Source: Chitinophagales bacterium (GTDB lineage Bacteria; Bacteroidota; Bacteroidia; Chitinophagales; BACL12). From it: 64,000 nucleotides of DNA. Where the stretch lies: positions 310,001 through 374,000 of the forward strand of contig JACJXO010000002.1 in assembly GCA_020636645.1 (NCBI GenBank), given 5' to 3'. This document shows positions 51,425 through 61,115 of this stretch, in pieces; within the stretch, counting starts at the first letter, position 1; each line of letters starts with the position of its first letter. Under the pieces are notes generated by a model. The model made no database searches. It worked only from the letters and a program-made list of their open reading frames with translations, and had not been told where the DNA came from. Both the position numbers and the translations under genes were made by a program.

Positions 51425-53863
51425 TCACTTACGGAACAGTCTTTTAAAGATACTTCCTCTTTTAGGTTTACGCTCTTCCAGATAGCCATCAGAACCATAG
51501 CCGTAGCCATAACCGTATCCATAGCCATAACCGTAGCCGTAGCCATAGCTGTAGGCGCCTTCTCCGTACCCCTGCTGTTCGCCGATATTATTAAGTACCG
51601 CCTGAATATTGGTGATACCATGATACTCCATGAGCCTGTCCAGATTGTCAATAAATCTTCTCCTGGAGAAATAGGCTCTGATCATATATAAGTTGATATC
51701 CACTTCAGACAACAGCGGAATGACATCAGACACCATCCCCACAGGTGCATTATCTACCACAACAAAGTCATACTCTTTCTTCAATGCTTCCAACAGCGCC
51801 AGTGCCCCGGGACCAGCCAGCAGTTCAGCCGGGTTGGGAGGTACCGGCCCGCAAAGCAGGAGGTCTAACTGATATTGTTCATTGTGAATGACCTTGTCAT
51901 GCCAGTCCGTATTATTATTCAGAATACTAGCTACGCCTTCACGAGCCTGTTCACCGAAAGCTTTTCCCACTTTCGGTTTTCTGAGGTCATAGTCAACCAC
52001 TATGACCCGTTTTCCCATCAATGCCAGCGACCGGCTCAGGTTGGCCGTAACAAATGTTTTACCCTCTCCACTAACGGTGGAAGTTACAGCAATGATCCTA
52101 CCCTCGGTGGTTGCAGGAAGTCGTGAGAAATGTTGTAGCACGGCAGTTCGCAACCCTCTGAAAGATTCAGAAATGATCGAGGTAGCACGGTTGGTTACCA
52201 CTACCGAAGGCGCCCCGGGTTGCATATCGTCATGGAACGGCAGTACTCCTGCAATAGATATATCAGTTTTTCTAAGAATATCAGGCACACCGAAAATGGT
52301 ATCATTACTTAGATACTGATAGTACACGAAGGCGAAAGAAAGCAGAAGGCCGGCCATGATAGCAATACCCCATACCTGCAGTACCTTAGGTGCTACCTGC
52401 ACTGTTTCTGTTGCACTATCCAGCACTGCATAGTCAGACACCAGACCTGCCAGCGTGATCTCATACTCAGCCTGTTTTTCCTTCAGCAACAGGTAATATT
52501 TCTCTTTGATATCGCTTAATCGGGTAAGCCTCATGTACTCGCTTTCTTTCTCCGGTAACTGGAGGAACTGACCCATGTATTTGCGCTCCTGTTCTGCCAG
52601 ATAGTTCTTTCTGACCTCCAGTTGTTCCTGTGCATTGACCAGTGCTTCTTTGAAATTCTTCTTCACCTCATCTATCTGCCCGGTTACCAGTTTGACCTTG
52701 GGATCTGTAGGCGGCAGGCTCAGCATCAGATTTGCTTTCTGTTTCTCGAGCTCAGAAAGAGAATTAAAGTAAGGTGCGAAATTGTTGAACTTAAGGTTTC
52801 CAAAATAACCTGATAAGGCATCCAGATCTTCAATATTGTTGTTGGCATAATCCAGTAACCACTTCAGGCTTCTTTCTTCCAGCTGCACATCCAGTTTATT
52901 CTGATCGAGTTCATTGAACTTGGTCATCAGGTTCTGCTCAGCAATAGAAGGGTTGATCAGTTGTGCATCTTTCTTAAAATCCTTGAGGATGTTCTCCTGG
53001 ATGTACAACTCATTCTCCAATGAATCGATCTGTGACTGAATAAAGCTGATAATGGAGTTGGCACTAACTGATTTTCTTTCCAGGCCATTAGTTACAATAG
53101 CATCTGCAATGGTGTTTACCACATCCTTGGCCCGCTGGTCATTGACATCAGTATATTCTATGACGATCTTACCTCCGTATGTATTCTCGGCATCGATACG
53201 GATCCTTTTTTCCATTGCCTTGGCTACAGTCAGTTTATTTCGGATGATCAGTTCGTATGACTCCGCCAGTACTTTTCCTTTCCCATTTCTGGATACTGAT
53301 ATACTAAATGCCGGGGTGCTATACGGCTTGTTATACTCCAGTTCCTGCGACCATGTTTCTCCTTTCCATTCATAAGCACAACGGATCTTCTGATCGCCAA
53401 TAGGACGAAGTTCAATGACATCTCCCAACACCGTACTGTCCTGTACATCTATATCCACCCAGAACGGCCCGTTGTAGTACATATCTGTATTACGAATCCG
53501 TCCTGAAGCGATCAGTGATATCTCTATCGGAAGCTCCTGAAGTGCATTATACTTGTATGATTTGGAAGTAATGACGGTCATTTCTTCATTGAGCCGGTCC
53601 ACATTACCTGGGCGAAGTATGTCTGCAAAATCAAGACTACTGCTGGGATCAAATTCTTTGAACTGCACAACAGATTTAGCAGAATAGCGGGGCACACTGT
53701 ATTTGTTGACCATGTATCCTGCAAGCAGAGAAAGCATCATGATCAGCAGAATTATATATCTGTTCTTCCAGGTAAAAAGAAGCAGCAGTTGAAGATCTAC
53801 TCCGGATGAACCGGAGGTGCTTTCCTGTTGCGGTGCTGCCTGAAATTTTGCATTGTTACTCAT
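51425..53863 (-). CDS. Polysaccharide co-polymerase with tyrosine autokinase domain (Wzc-like)
   Basis: An 812-residue fusion of a Wzz/GumC chain-length domain and a bacterial tyrosine kinase. A helix at about 30-50, a long coiled-coil periplasmic region (about 90-480) and a second helix near 500-520 precede the kinase. Walker A is STVSGEGKT (about 595-604), Walker A' VDYDLRKPK and Walker B VVVDNAP. The C-terminus carries nine consecutive Tyr-Gly pairs (DNA 51494-51547), then a basic tail. Such tyrosine clusters are the autophosphorylation sites that control polymer length. It ends the surface-polysaccharide operon, immediately downstream of the Wza-like exporter. Confidence 0.95.
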   Translation of the reverse strand: MSNNAKFQAAPQQESTSGSSGVDLQLLLLFTWKNRYIILLIMMLSLLAGYMVNKYSVPRYSAKSVVQFKEFDPSSSLDFADILRPGNVDRLNEEMTVITSKSYKYNALQELPIEISLIASGRIRNTDMYYNGPFWVDIDVQDSTVLGDVIELRPIGDQKIRCAYEWKGETWSQELEYNKPYSTPAFSISVSRNGKGKVLAESYELIIRNKLTVAKAMEKRIRIDAENTYGGKIVIEYTDVNDQRAKDVVNTIADAIVTNGLERKSVSANSIISFIQSQIDSLENELYIQENILKDFKKDAQLINPSIAEQNLMTKFNELDQNKLDVQLEERSLKWLLDYANNNIEDLDALSGYFGNLKFNNFAPYFNSLSELEKQKANLMLSLPPTDPKVKLVTGQIDEVKKNFKEALVNAQEQLEVRKNYLAEQERKYMGQFLQLPEKESEYMRLTRLSDIKEKYYLLLKEKQAEYEITLAGLVSDYAVLDSATETVQVAPKVLQVWGIAIMAGLLLSFAFVYYQYLSNDTIFGVPDILRKTDISIAGVLPFHDDMQPGAPSVVVTNRATSIISESFRGLRTAVLQHFSRLPATTEGRIIAVTSTVSGEGKTFVTANLSRSLALMGKRVIVVDYDLRKPKVGKAFGEQAREGVASILNNNTDWHDKVIHNEQYQLDLLLCGPVPPNPAELLAGPGALALLEALKKEYDFVVVDNAPVGMVSDVIPLLSEVDINLYMIRAYFSRRRFIDNLDRLMEYHGITNIQAVLNNIGEQQGYGEGAYSYGYGYGYGYGYGYGYGYGSDGYLEERKPKRGSIFKRLFRK
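51494..51547 (-). repeat. Imperfect 6-bp tandem repeat encoding (Tyr-Gly)9
   Basis: Nine TAY-GGN units in tandem at the 3' end of the tyrosine kinase gene. Codons vary (TAT/TAC, GGC/GGT/GGA), so the repeat is not a perfect microsatellite, but adding or losing units would keep the frame. Confidence 0.9.
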
Positions 53864-53871
53864 GCGTTCCG

Positions 53872-54639
53872 TTATTGGCTGATCGTATCAAAGTATGTGT
53901 ACAGGATAAATATGCTTGTTACTGCAGAGATGATGGGAGCGATCTCCTTGAAGAATGCAGTATTGATGGTGGGTTCAATATAGATCACATCATTGGGTCT
54001 GACCAGTTTGCCCGCCTGTTCCAGACCTTCGGGATCACGCAGATCGATCAGGCTGACAGACTGATCTGTTCTTCCTGCATTTCTGATCAGGGTGATGCGA
54101 TATGCCTTCCCGGTTGGTGGAATACCTCCGGCAGCAGCGATGGCTTCCATGACGGTCATATTCAGGCTGGGCATTTCAACCACCTTTGCCAGATCGTTAC
54201 CGCGAAATACTGTTACTCTTCTGTTGATTACACGCAATTGCACATAAGGTTCCAGGAAATACTCTTTATACAGGTCAGACAACAAAGCTTCAGCTTCCTT
54301 TTCTGTAAGACCAGCCAGTTGTTGCTCACCTATCATAGGGAGCGTACAAGATCCATCCTGACTGATGTCATAGAATAGTGTGTTCTGCTGAAGATTTTGC
54401 TGAGCCGGATTGTTGCCTGAGATGCTGCGATCTACCAGCAGATACCCGTTGTTGGAAAAAATATAGAGGTCAAAGCGATCGCCGGGCGCCAGCGGATAGT
54501 CTTGCGGCATGGTATCTGTCAGCACTGTGAAAGCATAGTCCTTGTCATACCTGGCCATGGCATTCGGGTTCAGTGTTTTGCATGAGCTCAAAGCAAGTAT
54601 GACTGCTCCGAAAAGCACGGCATGGCAGTACCATTTCAT
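53872..54639 (-). CDS. Polysaccharide export lipoprotein (Wza-like)
   Basis: A 255-residue outer-membrane polysaccharide export protein. The signal peptide (MKWYCHAVLFGAVILALSSC) ends in a lipobox. The N-terminal polysaccharide-export domain (YPLAPGDRFDLYIFS) is followed by a SLBB-like segment (RVTVFRGNDLAKVVEMPSLNMTVMEAIAAAGGIP). ATG 54639 is chosen because it alone leads directly into the signal peptide; the frame is open to 54714. A hydrophobic segment near the C-terminus may span the membrane. It lies eight bases before the tyrosine kinase gene, its partner in capsule or exopolysaccharide export. Confidence 0.94.
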   Translation of the reverse strand: MKWYCHAVLFGAVILALSSCKTLNPNAMARYDKDYAFTVLTDTMPQDYPLAPGDRFDLYIFSNNGYLLVDRSISGNNPAQQNLQQNTLFYDISQDGSCTLPMIGEQQLAGLTEKEAEALLSDLYKEYFLEPYVQLRVINRRVTVFRGNDLAKVVEMPSLNMTVMEAIAAAGGIPPTGKAYRITLIRNAGRTDQSVSLIDLRDPEGLEQAGKLVRPNDVIYIEPTINTAFFKEIAPIISAVTSIFILYTYFDTISQ

Positions 54640-54765
54640 AGGTTCATGTGATTTTGGTAAGGACTTACAGGCAATGATAGGTGATTTCATGCCGAAGGGC
54701 TCTGCAACATCCACCCGGATGTGTTTCGGCTGTCCAAAATTACTACAACAGAAATCCTGTTTTCA

Positions 54766-56712
54766 TCAGGCAGTGGCAGCCACTTCCATGGTAGCCTCCC
54801 GATCCAGTTGCTGAAAGTCAGAATTCAGGCTCTTGAACTCAGGCACCATTTCCTTCAGTGCAAGTACCAGTTTAATGGTGTTGTTATCTGCATAAGCTAC
54901 ACGAAGTCTTTCCATACAACGGTGTACCCATTCAGATTCAAACTCACGTGTTCTGCCCACCATGATCTTAGGGTGGTGTGTAGGCAGGTTATCTTCTGCG
55001 GCATTGAGTAATTCCTCATGCAGTTTCTCGCCGGGTCTCAGGCCGATCTCTTCTATGAAAATGTCTTTGTCTGGAACACGACCTGCCAGTCTGATCATCT
55101 TCACAGCCAGATCGTAGATGCGCACCCGTTCTCCCATATCAAACAGGAAAATTTCACCACCACTGGCCATCGCACCGGCTTCCAAAACCAGCTGACAGGC
55201 TTCCGGAATGGTCATAAAGAAACGTGTAACATCTTTACTGGTAACGGTTACCGGACCTCCCTGTTCTATCTGACGCATGAAAAGCGGAATGACAGAGCCA
55301 TTAGACCCGAGCACGTTTCCAAATCTGGTGGTCACAAACACGGTCTTGGATGATTCATACCTCGATTGATTCTGTACATAGATCTCGGCAGCACGTTTTG
55401 TTGCCCCCATGATATTGGTAGGGTTAACAGCCTTATCAGTGGAAATGAATACAAATTTTTCTATTTCATAAACAATGGCGAGGTCCACCATGTGTTTGGT
55501 TCCGAAAACGTTGGTCAGTACCGCTTCACCAGGATTGCGTTCCATCATCGGCACATGTTTGTATGCTGCAGCATGGTACACGATCTGAGGACGGTAGAAC
55601 TCAAACAACCGGGTCAGTTTTGGCAGGTTGGTGATATCGCAGATCACAAATTGCACGTCTGTATTAAATCGTCTTCGCAGGGGTGCCACTTCCAGCTCCA
55701 GGTCATGCATGGGTGTTTCTGCCTGATCGATCAGGATCAGCTTGGCCGGATTCAGGTTCATGACCTGGCGCACGATCTCGCTGCCAATAGAGCCGGCTGC
55801 ACCGGTTATCATGACCACCTTGCTGTAGATCTCTTTGGCAGCCATAGATCTTTCCAACTGAATAGGAGCCCTGTTCAGGAGGTCTTCTATACTTACGTTT
55901 CTGATCTGTTGTACAGAAAGTTCCCCGTTTATCCAGTTCCCAATTGGAGGAACGCTCTTCACCTTGATACCTACATTGAGGCAATGTTCAATGATCTGGC
56001 TTTTTCTGGCAGGAGTCAGATTGGGTATGGCTATGATCAGTTCAGTATCAGGAAACTTATGAAGAAAATCACGAAAGCCGGCTTCAGGAAGGAAGACAGG
56101 AATACCATGTAAAAACTTACCTGCTTTTTGCGGATCATCATCCAGAAAGGCAGATACCTTATAGTTCGAGGCAGTATCACTTTCCATGGAATTCTTGGCC
56201 ATCATACCACTGTATCCTGCACCAAAAATGACCACACGCTTAAATGCTGAACGTTTCTTGACCGCATTGTGATAGAACAGCTTGATCAGAAATCTGGATC
56301 CTGTAAGAAAGACAACGGTCAGCAGAAAATGTATGATGATCACAGCCAGGCTGATGGTCATTCCACTGGTCAGGCTGGAAGTTCTGACCAATATGGTCAA
56401 ACCCACCAGAGTGGTCATAGACAGTAATCCGGCATTGAGAATGCGTTTCACATCTTCCAGACCTGTATGCCTGATGATGCCTGAAAAGCTCCTGAACAAA
56501 AAGAATGCTGCCAGATAAACCAGACAGGATATTGACAACTGTGTGACAAAGTGATCATTCCTGATCCCCTCCATTTTAAAATTGAACCTGAGGAGCTGGG
56601 CAAGGCCAAATGCCGCGGCCACCAATACCATGTCATGCAGCAGAACGATCCACTTGGACAATATCCTGCCAGAGTAGCGATGGATGATAAAACGTTGAAG
56701 GCTGGTGATCAT
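54766..56712 (-). CDS. Membrane-bound UDP-sugar 4,6-dehydratase (PglF/CapD-like)
   Basis: A 648-residue member of the FlaA1/PglF/WbpM/CapD group. Four N-terminal helices (about 20-130), a first Rossmann segment (VVIFGAGYSGMMAKN), then the extended SDR domain (VMITGAAGSIGSEIVRQ) with DKAVNPTNIMGATKR, where the usual catalytic Tyr is replaced by Met as in this family. The enzyme typically converts UDP-GlcNAc into the 4-keto-6-deoxy sugar, the first step toward N,N'-diacetylbacillosamine or related sugars. The aminotransferase and acetyltransferase genes for the next steps lie upstream in the same cluster. Confidence 0.93.
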   Translation of the reverse strand: MITSLQRFIIHRYSGRILSKWIVLLHDMVLVAAAFGLAQLLRFNFKMEGIRNDHFVTQLSISCLVYLAAFFLFRSFSGIIRHTGLEDVKRILNAGLLSMTTLVGLTILVRTSSLTSGMTISLAVIIIHFLLTVVFLTGSRFLIKLFYHNAVKKRSAFKRVVIFGAGYSGMMAKNSMESDTASNYKVSAFLDDDPQKAGKFLHGIPVFLPEAGFRDFLHKFPDTELIIAIPNLTPARKSQIIEHCLNVGIKVKSVPPIGNWINGELSVQQIRNVSIEDLLNRAPIQLERSMAAKEIYSKVVMITGAAGSIGSEIVRQVMNLNPAKLILIDQAETPMHDLELEVAPLRRRFNTDVQFVICDITNLPKLTRLFEFYRPQIVYHAAAYKHVPMMERNPGEAVLTNVFGTKHMVDLAIVYEIEKFVFISTDKAVNPTNIMGATKRAAEIYVQNQSRYESSKTVFVTTRFGNVLGSNGSVIPLFMRQIEQGGPVTVTSKDVTRFFMTIPEACQLVLEAGAMASGGEIFLFDMGERVRIYDLAVKMIRLAGRVPDKDIFIEEIGLRPGEKLHEELLNAAEDNLPTHHPKIMVGRTREFESEWVHRCMERLRVAYADNNTIKLVLALKEMVPEFKSLNSDFQQLDREATMEVAATA

Positions 56713-56881
56713 AATCTTCTGGGTTAAGCGTGTTCGATCAGTGTGTGCCTTTCATAGTTTGCAAAGATGCCACCATAAAGTGACTTCCTTATTAACAAAT
56801 GTCAAAAGATAAGTTCAAGTTATTGTACTCATTTGACTACAATATGTGACATAGCCGTTATGCCTGCCGGTATCAGATCCG

Positions 56882-57916
56882 TCAAATGGGGTGGTTGGCA
56901 AGCCGGTGTACCGTTTCAATGATCCTGACCACTTCCATTCCCTCCTGACCATTTGTAGCGGCCGATTTTTCGCCTTTCAGTGCCATCACCACCTGCTCCA
57001 GAACCTGGACGTGATTGGCCGCTGAACCACTGTAATTACCATATAGATTGGGTGGGTTTGCTGACGGAATTTGAGGAAGTATATAATCCGATATATGGCA
57101 GTGAAGTACGGTATCCATGTATTGACCACCCAACTGGATCGTTCCGCTATCGCCAAGTATAGTAATGGAGCTTTCCAGGTTTCTGTTCCAGACGGCTGTA
57201 CTGAACTGCATGAAGCCCAGTGCCTGACCTGCTGTTCTGAACCTAAAAGATCCTGAATCAGGAAATTCGGTAGTGGTGCTGTGAGCCAGGTTCTCCATAT
57301 GTGCTGATTCCACCATGAGCGGCCCGAAAATCCAATAGAGTATATCAATGAAATGACTGAACTGGGTGAAAAGCACTCCTCCGTCTGAAGTCAGCTTTCC
57401 CCTCCACGGATGACCCTGTTGCAGATAATACCGGTCATCGCGGTTCCAGAAACAATTGACCTGAATCATATGGATCTTGCCCATTTTACCGGAATCCACC
57501 AGGTCCTTCAGCCATTGCACCTGCGGGCTGTACCTGTTCTGTTTAACCACAAATACCTGCTTCTTTTGTTGTTCAGCCAACTCCAGTACCTGCTGACACG
57601 ACAGGGCAGTAAGCCCCATTGGTTTTTCAATCAGCACATGATAGCCTGATTTCAAAGCAGCCAAAGCGGCCGGAATATGTTCACCATTGGGAAGAGCAAT
57701 GATGACCAGATCATGTCCGCCTGAATTTGCCAGGGCATCTTTCCAGGAAGGATACCAGGGTATGTCTGACGGATATCCGGCAACAGATCTCACATCTGTC
57801 AGGTCAGCAATACCAGATAACTCTGTTTCCGGATGCTCAGCGATGACTGCCGCATGGCGTTTGCCAATGTGACCGTAACCCAGTAAAAGACATTTGAACC
57901 CCTGTTTACCACTCAT
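56882..57916 (-). CDS. Gfo/Idh/MocA-family oxidoreductase
   Basis: A 344-residue NAD(P)-dependent dehydrogenase. The Rossmann segment is LLLGYGHIGKRHAAVI; the signature EKPMGLT lies near 97 and the active-site region reads WRGKLTSDGGVLFTQFSHFIDIL. It probably oxidises or reduces a nucleotide-linked sugar of the polysaccharide, but the exact substrate is unknown. ATG 57916 overlaps the stop of the MraY-like gene upstream by four bases. A 169-base gap separates it from the dehydratase; that gap shows no strong terminator or promoter. Confidence 0.9.
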   Translation of the reverse strand: MSGKQGFKCLLLGYGHIGKRHAAVIAEHPETELSGIADLTDVRSVAGYPSDIPWYPSWKDALANSGGHDLVIIALPNGEHIPAALAALKSGYHVLIEKPMGLTALSCQQVLELAEQQKKQVFVVKQNRYSPQVQWLKDLVDSGKMGKIHMIQVNCFWNRDDRYYLQQGHPWRGKLTSDGGVLFTQFSHFIDILYWIFGPLMVESAHMENLAHSTTTEFPDSGSFRFRTAGQALGFMQFSTAVWNRNLESSITILGDSGTIQLGGQYMDTVLHCHISDYILPQIPSANPPNLYGNYSGSAANHVQVLEQVVMALKGEKSAATNGQEGMEVVRIIETVHRLANHPI

Positions 57917-58890
57917 AGATCTGATTTCTCAGGCCAGTTTCTATTGATCATCCACCAGGCTGCAGAAAGGACCACAAAGATACCGATGGCCATCCACACT
58001 CCTCCACCTGAAATCAGGAAGAGCATATTTACCAGCAACTGCAGCACGGCATACGCAAAAGCTATCAGCACCGGGTTCTTGTCTTTATGATAGATCAACA
58101 TCTGGTAAGCATGTAACCGGTGTCTTTGCCAGACCGGTTGTCTTAAATAGATCCTTCTGATAAGTGTCCATCCGGTATCTGTTACAAACAATGCACAGGA
58201 AACCGGAATGAACAGCCATGAAAAGTTGGCCTCATCCACAGCCTGAAGAGCGGTTCCTGATCTGTCTGTCAGCAGAATCCAAATAACCAGTAAGCCCAGT
58301 ACCACTGAGCCCGCATCGCCGGCTATCCAGACCGCATGCTTTCTCAGGTTGCCAGCCAGAAAAACCAGCAATGCAAGAATCAGGATGAATGACATGTGAT
58401 ATAAAGATCCTCCTGACAGAATCAGTTGTACGGGCAAACCGGAACTGAATAATACACTGGCCAATACCACAAGCGCATACAAACCCAGCATACCATTGCT
58501 GCCATCCATAAAGTTGAACATGTTCATCCAGACCACCAGCAATAAGATCATCCACCACGGGTCCAGGACCGGATAAGCCATATAGACCACACCTGCCACG
58601 ATCAGCTGAATGAACAGTCGCAGCCCGATTGACAGGTCCATGATGTCGTCAAGCAAACTGACCACCGCCAGTAAAGACACGGCAATCAATACAGTGTAAT
58701 CACTAAAATCTTTCTGCCAATAGCTCAGGATGGTTGCAACAGTAAAAATGACCCCCATTCCGGTAATGACCTTTCTGACCGACCTTTCTTTTCGATGTAC
58801 ATAGATCTCAGATCTTCTTGCAATGAAAATCCAGATGAGGGTGGTCACCATGATGACCAGAAGTGCGATCAATACAGGGATCAGATTCAC
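57913..58890 (-). CDS. MraY/WecA-like polyprenyl-phosphate sugar-1-phosphate transferase
   Basis: A 325-residue polytopic membrane transferase of glycosyltransferase family 4 type (phospho-N-acetylmuramoyl/GlcNAc transferase family). About ten helices; catalytic aspartates are visible in DDIMDLS and in NFMDGSNGMLG, and a conserved DAGSVVLG loop follows. It would start lipid-linked sugar assembly on undecaprenyl phosphate. It overlaps wecB by four bases at its start and the oxidoreductase by four at its end. The cluster also has a PglC-like transferase, so two initiating enzymes are present. Confidence 0.92.
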   Translation of the reverse strand: MNLIPVLIALLVIMVTTLIWIFIARRSEIYVHRKERSVRKVITGMGVIFTVATILSYWQKDFSDYTVLIAVSLLAVVSLLDDIMDLSIGLRLFIQLIVAGVVYMAYPVLDPWWMILLLVVWMNMFNFMDGSNGMLGLYALVVLASVLFSSGLPVQLILSGGSLYHMSFILILALLVFLAGNLRKHAVWIAGDAGSVVLGLLVIWILLTDRSGTALQAVDEANFSWLFIPVSCALFVTDTGWTLIRRIYLRQPVWQRHRLHAYQMLIYHKDKNPVLIAFAYAVLQLLVNMLFLISGGGVWMAIGIFVVLSAAWWMINRNWPEKSDL

Positions 58891-59987
58891 TGAAAAATAT
58901 TTTCAAGGTGTTCAACTATTCTTTCTGCAGTGTGACCATCCCACAAAGGCGGAATGCTTCCTTTTTTCCATTCTCCACTGAACAATTTTTCCATACTTGC
59001 AGGAATTGCATCGGGGTTGGTTCCCAGCAGTTCATTCGTACCTATATCAATGGTCTCAGGCCTTTCAGTATTGGCCCGGAGGGTCATGCAGGGAACCCCC
59101 ATGACGGTTGTCTCTTCTGTAATTCCACCTGAATCAGTGATTACGGCAGCGGCTCTTTCCACCAGGTAGTTGAATTCCAGATAGCCAAGGGGATCGACCT
59201 GCAGAAGACGTGGATGATCCAGCCCTGAATGCTCCAGTACTTTTCTTGTTCTGGGGTGGATGGGGAAGACCAGTGGAAGGTTCCTGCTATGGTCGATGAT
59301 GGTTCGTATCAGGTCGATCAATGTAGATTCTTCATCTACGTTTGACGGGCGATGGAGTGTCATAACGATATACTTTCCCTGCTCCAGTCCGGCTTCATCC
59401 CAGATCTCCGGTTTACGAAAGTCTTTCCTGTGATGCAACAACGTATCTATCATAGTATTGCCAACGAAGAAAATACGGTCTTGCTCTACACCTGTTCTTC
59501 GCAGATAGGCATTGGCTACTTCGCTGGTTGTGAAAAAATAATCTGTGATGCTGTCGGTCACCATTCTGTTGATCTCTTCCGGCATGGTTAGATCGTATGA
59601 ACGTATGCCGGCCTCCACATGCGCCACTTTGATACCCAACTTCTTAGCCGCTACTGAACAGGCCAGTGTGGAGGTGACGTCGCCAACTACCAGGCAAAGA
59701 TCTGCAGGTTGTTCCATCAGGAGTTTTTCGTAGGCCATCATGATCCTTGCAGTTTGTTCTGCCTGGGTGCCACTTCCTGAACCCAGGTTGACATCGGGCT
59801 CCGGAATTCCCAGTTGCTCAAAGAACTGATCGCTCATGTTGCGGTCATAATGCTGCCCGGTATGAACGAGTCTGTACTGTAATTTACTTCCGTTCTTTTC
59901 AGCCTCCTGTAATGCCCTGATGATCGGGGCGATCTTCATGAAATTGGGCCGTGCGCCGGCAATGAGGTCAATATTCACCTGATTCAT
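58887..59987 (-). CDS. wecB: UDP-N-acetylglucosamine 2-epimerase (non-hydrolysing)
   Basis: A 366-residue member of the WecB family, which interconverts UDP-GlcNAc and UDP-ManNAc. Visible signatures: GARPNFMKIAPI at the N-terminus, VHTGQHYDRNMSDQFFEQLGIP, the HVEAGIRSYD motif, and the C-terminal GDGGITEE-like DSGGITEETT with PCMTLRANTERPET. Length matches the family. It overlaps its neighbours by four bases at each end. With the MraY-like enzyme it supplies or uses a ManNAc-type precursor. Confidence 0.95.
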   Translation of the reverse strand: MNQVNIDLIAGARPNFMKIAPIIRALQEAEKNGSKLQYRLVHTGQHYDRNMSDQFFEQLGIPEPDVNLGSGSGTQAEQTARIMMAYEKLLMEQPADLCLVVGDVTSTLACSVAAKKLGIKVAHVEAGIRSYDLTMPEEINRMVTDSITDYFFTTSEVANAYLRRTGVEQDRIFFVGNTMIDTLLHHRKDFRKPEIWDEAGLEQGKYIVMTLHRPSNVDEESTLIDLIRTIIDHSRNLPLVFPIHPRTRKVLEHSGLDHPRLLQVDPLGYLEFNYLVERAAAVITDSGGITEETTVMGVPCMTLRANTERPETIDIGTNELLGTNPDAIPASMEKLFSGEWKKGSIPPLWDGHTAERIVEHLENIFQ

Positions 59988-61114
59988 TTCCAGTTTTTTC
60001 TAATATGTTCAACTACTCTGCTCAGGTCTTCACTAGTAAGATTTGAGCCGCTGGGCAAACAAAGGCCGGTGTTGAACAGCCTTTCAGACACTCCTGTACT
60101 CATGGCAGGAGCATTTGCAAAAACGGGTTGCAGATGCATGGGCTTCCAAAGTGGCCTGCTTTCAATTTGTTGTGTTTCCAGGGCAAGTCTGACACTTTCT
60201 CTGGTTACGCCACCACTATGATCCGGGTCTATCGTCATACAGGTCAGCCATCGGTTGCTGAAACTGCCTGCTGTTTCAGACAAAAAACTGATGCCCGGCA
60301 GATCGCTCAGTGTTTCCTGATAATAAGCAAAGTTCTTTCTGCGCTGCTCCACTCTTTGATCCAGGACTTCCAGTTGCCCTCTGCCGATAGCCGCACATAC
60401 ATTGCTCATGCGATAGTTGTATCCGATCACACTGTGCTGATAATGCGGGGCAGTATCTCGTGCCTGAGTGGCCAGAAATCGTGCCCTTTCAGCGAATGCA
60501 TCATCAGGGCATACCAATGCACCACCACCCGAAGTAGTAATGATCTTGTTGCCATTGAAACTGAGAACTCCGAACCTGCCGAAAGTACCACAAGGCTTCT
60601 CATGAAGCGCAGAGCCAAGTGCTTCAGCTGCATCTTCCACAACCGGAACCTGATAACGTTCACAGATCTCGGTAATGCGATCCATTTTTGCAGGCATTCC
60701 ATACAGATGCACCACCACCACAGCTTTCGGGCGCTTCCCTACCGTTACCAGTCTGCTGATGGCTTCTTCCAGCAGATCAGGATCCATATTCCAGGTATCA
60801 GCTTCCGAATCAACGAAATATGGAACAGCACCCTGATACACTATCGGATTGGCACTTGCCGAAAAAGTAAAGCTCTGGCAAATGACCACATCATCTCTCT
60901 CCACGCCTAGAAGGATCAGTGCGAGATGCAGCGCTGCCGTACCTGAAGATAATGCGGCAACTGGGTGTTCCAGCATCCTGGCAGAAAGGCCCTGTTCAAA
61001 TCCGTTCACATGAGGTCCAAGCGGAGCGATCCAGTTGGTATCAAATGCATCTTTGACATAGCCTTCCTCACGGCCGCACATATGCGGTGATGACAACCAC
61101 ATTTTATTTTGCAT
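59984..61114 (-). CDS. DegT/DnrJ/EryC1/StrS-family sugar aminotransferase (PglE-like)
   Basis: A 376-residue PLP-dependent sugar aminotransferase. The PLP-binding lysine lies in VLSFNGNKIITTSGGGALV, and the family's opening IWLSSPHMCG, SSGTAALHLAL and EDAAEALGS signatures are present. It transfers an amino group to the 4-keto sugar made by the PglF-like dehydratase, giving UDP-4-amino-4,6-dideoxy-GlcNAc in the bacillosamine pathway. It starts one base after the acetyltransferase stop and overlaps wecB by four bases. Assignment of PglE-type specificity rests on neighbours. Confidence 0.94.
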   Translation of the reverse strand: MQNKMWLSSPHMCGREEGYVKDAFDTNWIAPLGPHVNGFEQGLSARMLEHPVAALSSGTAALHLALILLGVERDDVVICQSFTFSASANPIVYQGAVPYFVDSEADTWNMDPDLLEEAISRLVTVGKRPKAVVVVHLYGMPAKMDRITEICERYQVPVVEDAAEALGSALHEKPCGTFGRFGVLSFNGNKIITTSGGGALVCPDDAFAERARFLATQARDTAPHYQHSVIGYNYRMSNVCAAIGRGQLEVLDQRVEQRRKNFAYYQETLSDLPGISFLSETAGSFSNRWLTCMTIDPDHSGGVTRESVRLALETQQIESRPLWKPMHLQPVFANAPAMSTGVSERLFNTGLCLPSGSNLTSEDLSRVVEHIRKNWK

Positions 61115-61115
61115 A

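Noticed and set aside
54640..54714. Extended start of the Wza-like lipoprotein
   Set aside because: It would bury the lipoprotein signal peptide; ATG 54639 is directly before it.
56713..56881. TGTCA/TGACA half-sites between the oxidoreductase and dehydratase genes
   Set aside because: Half-sites are present but not with the 7-base spacing; likely chance.
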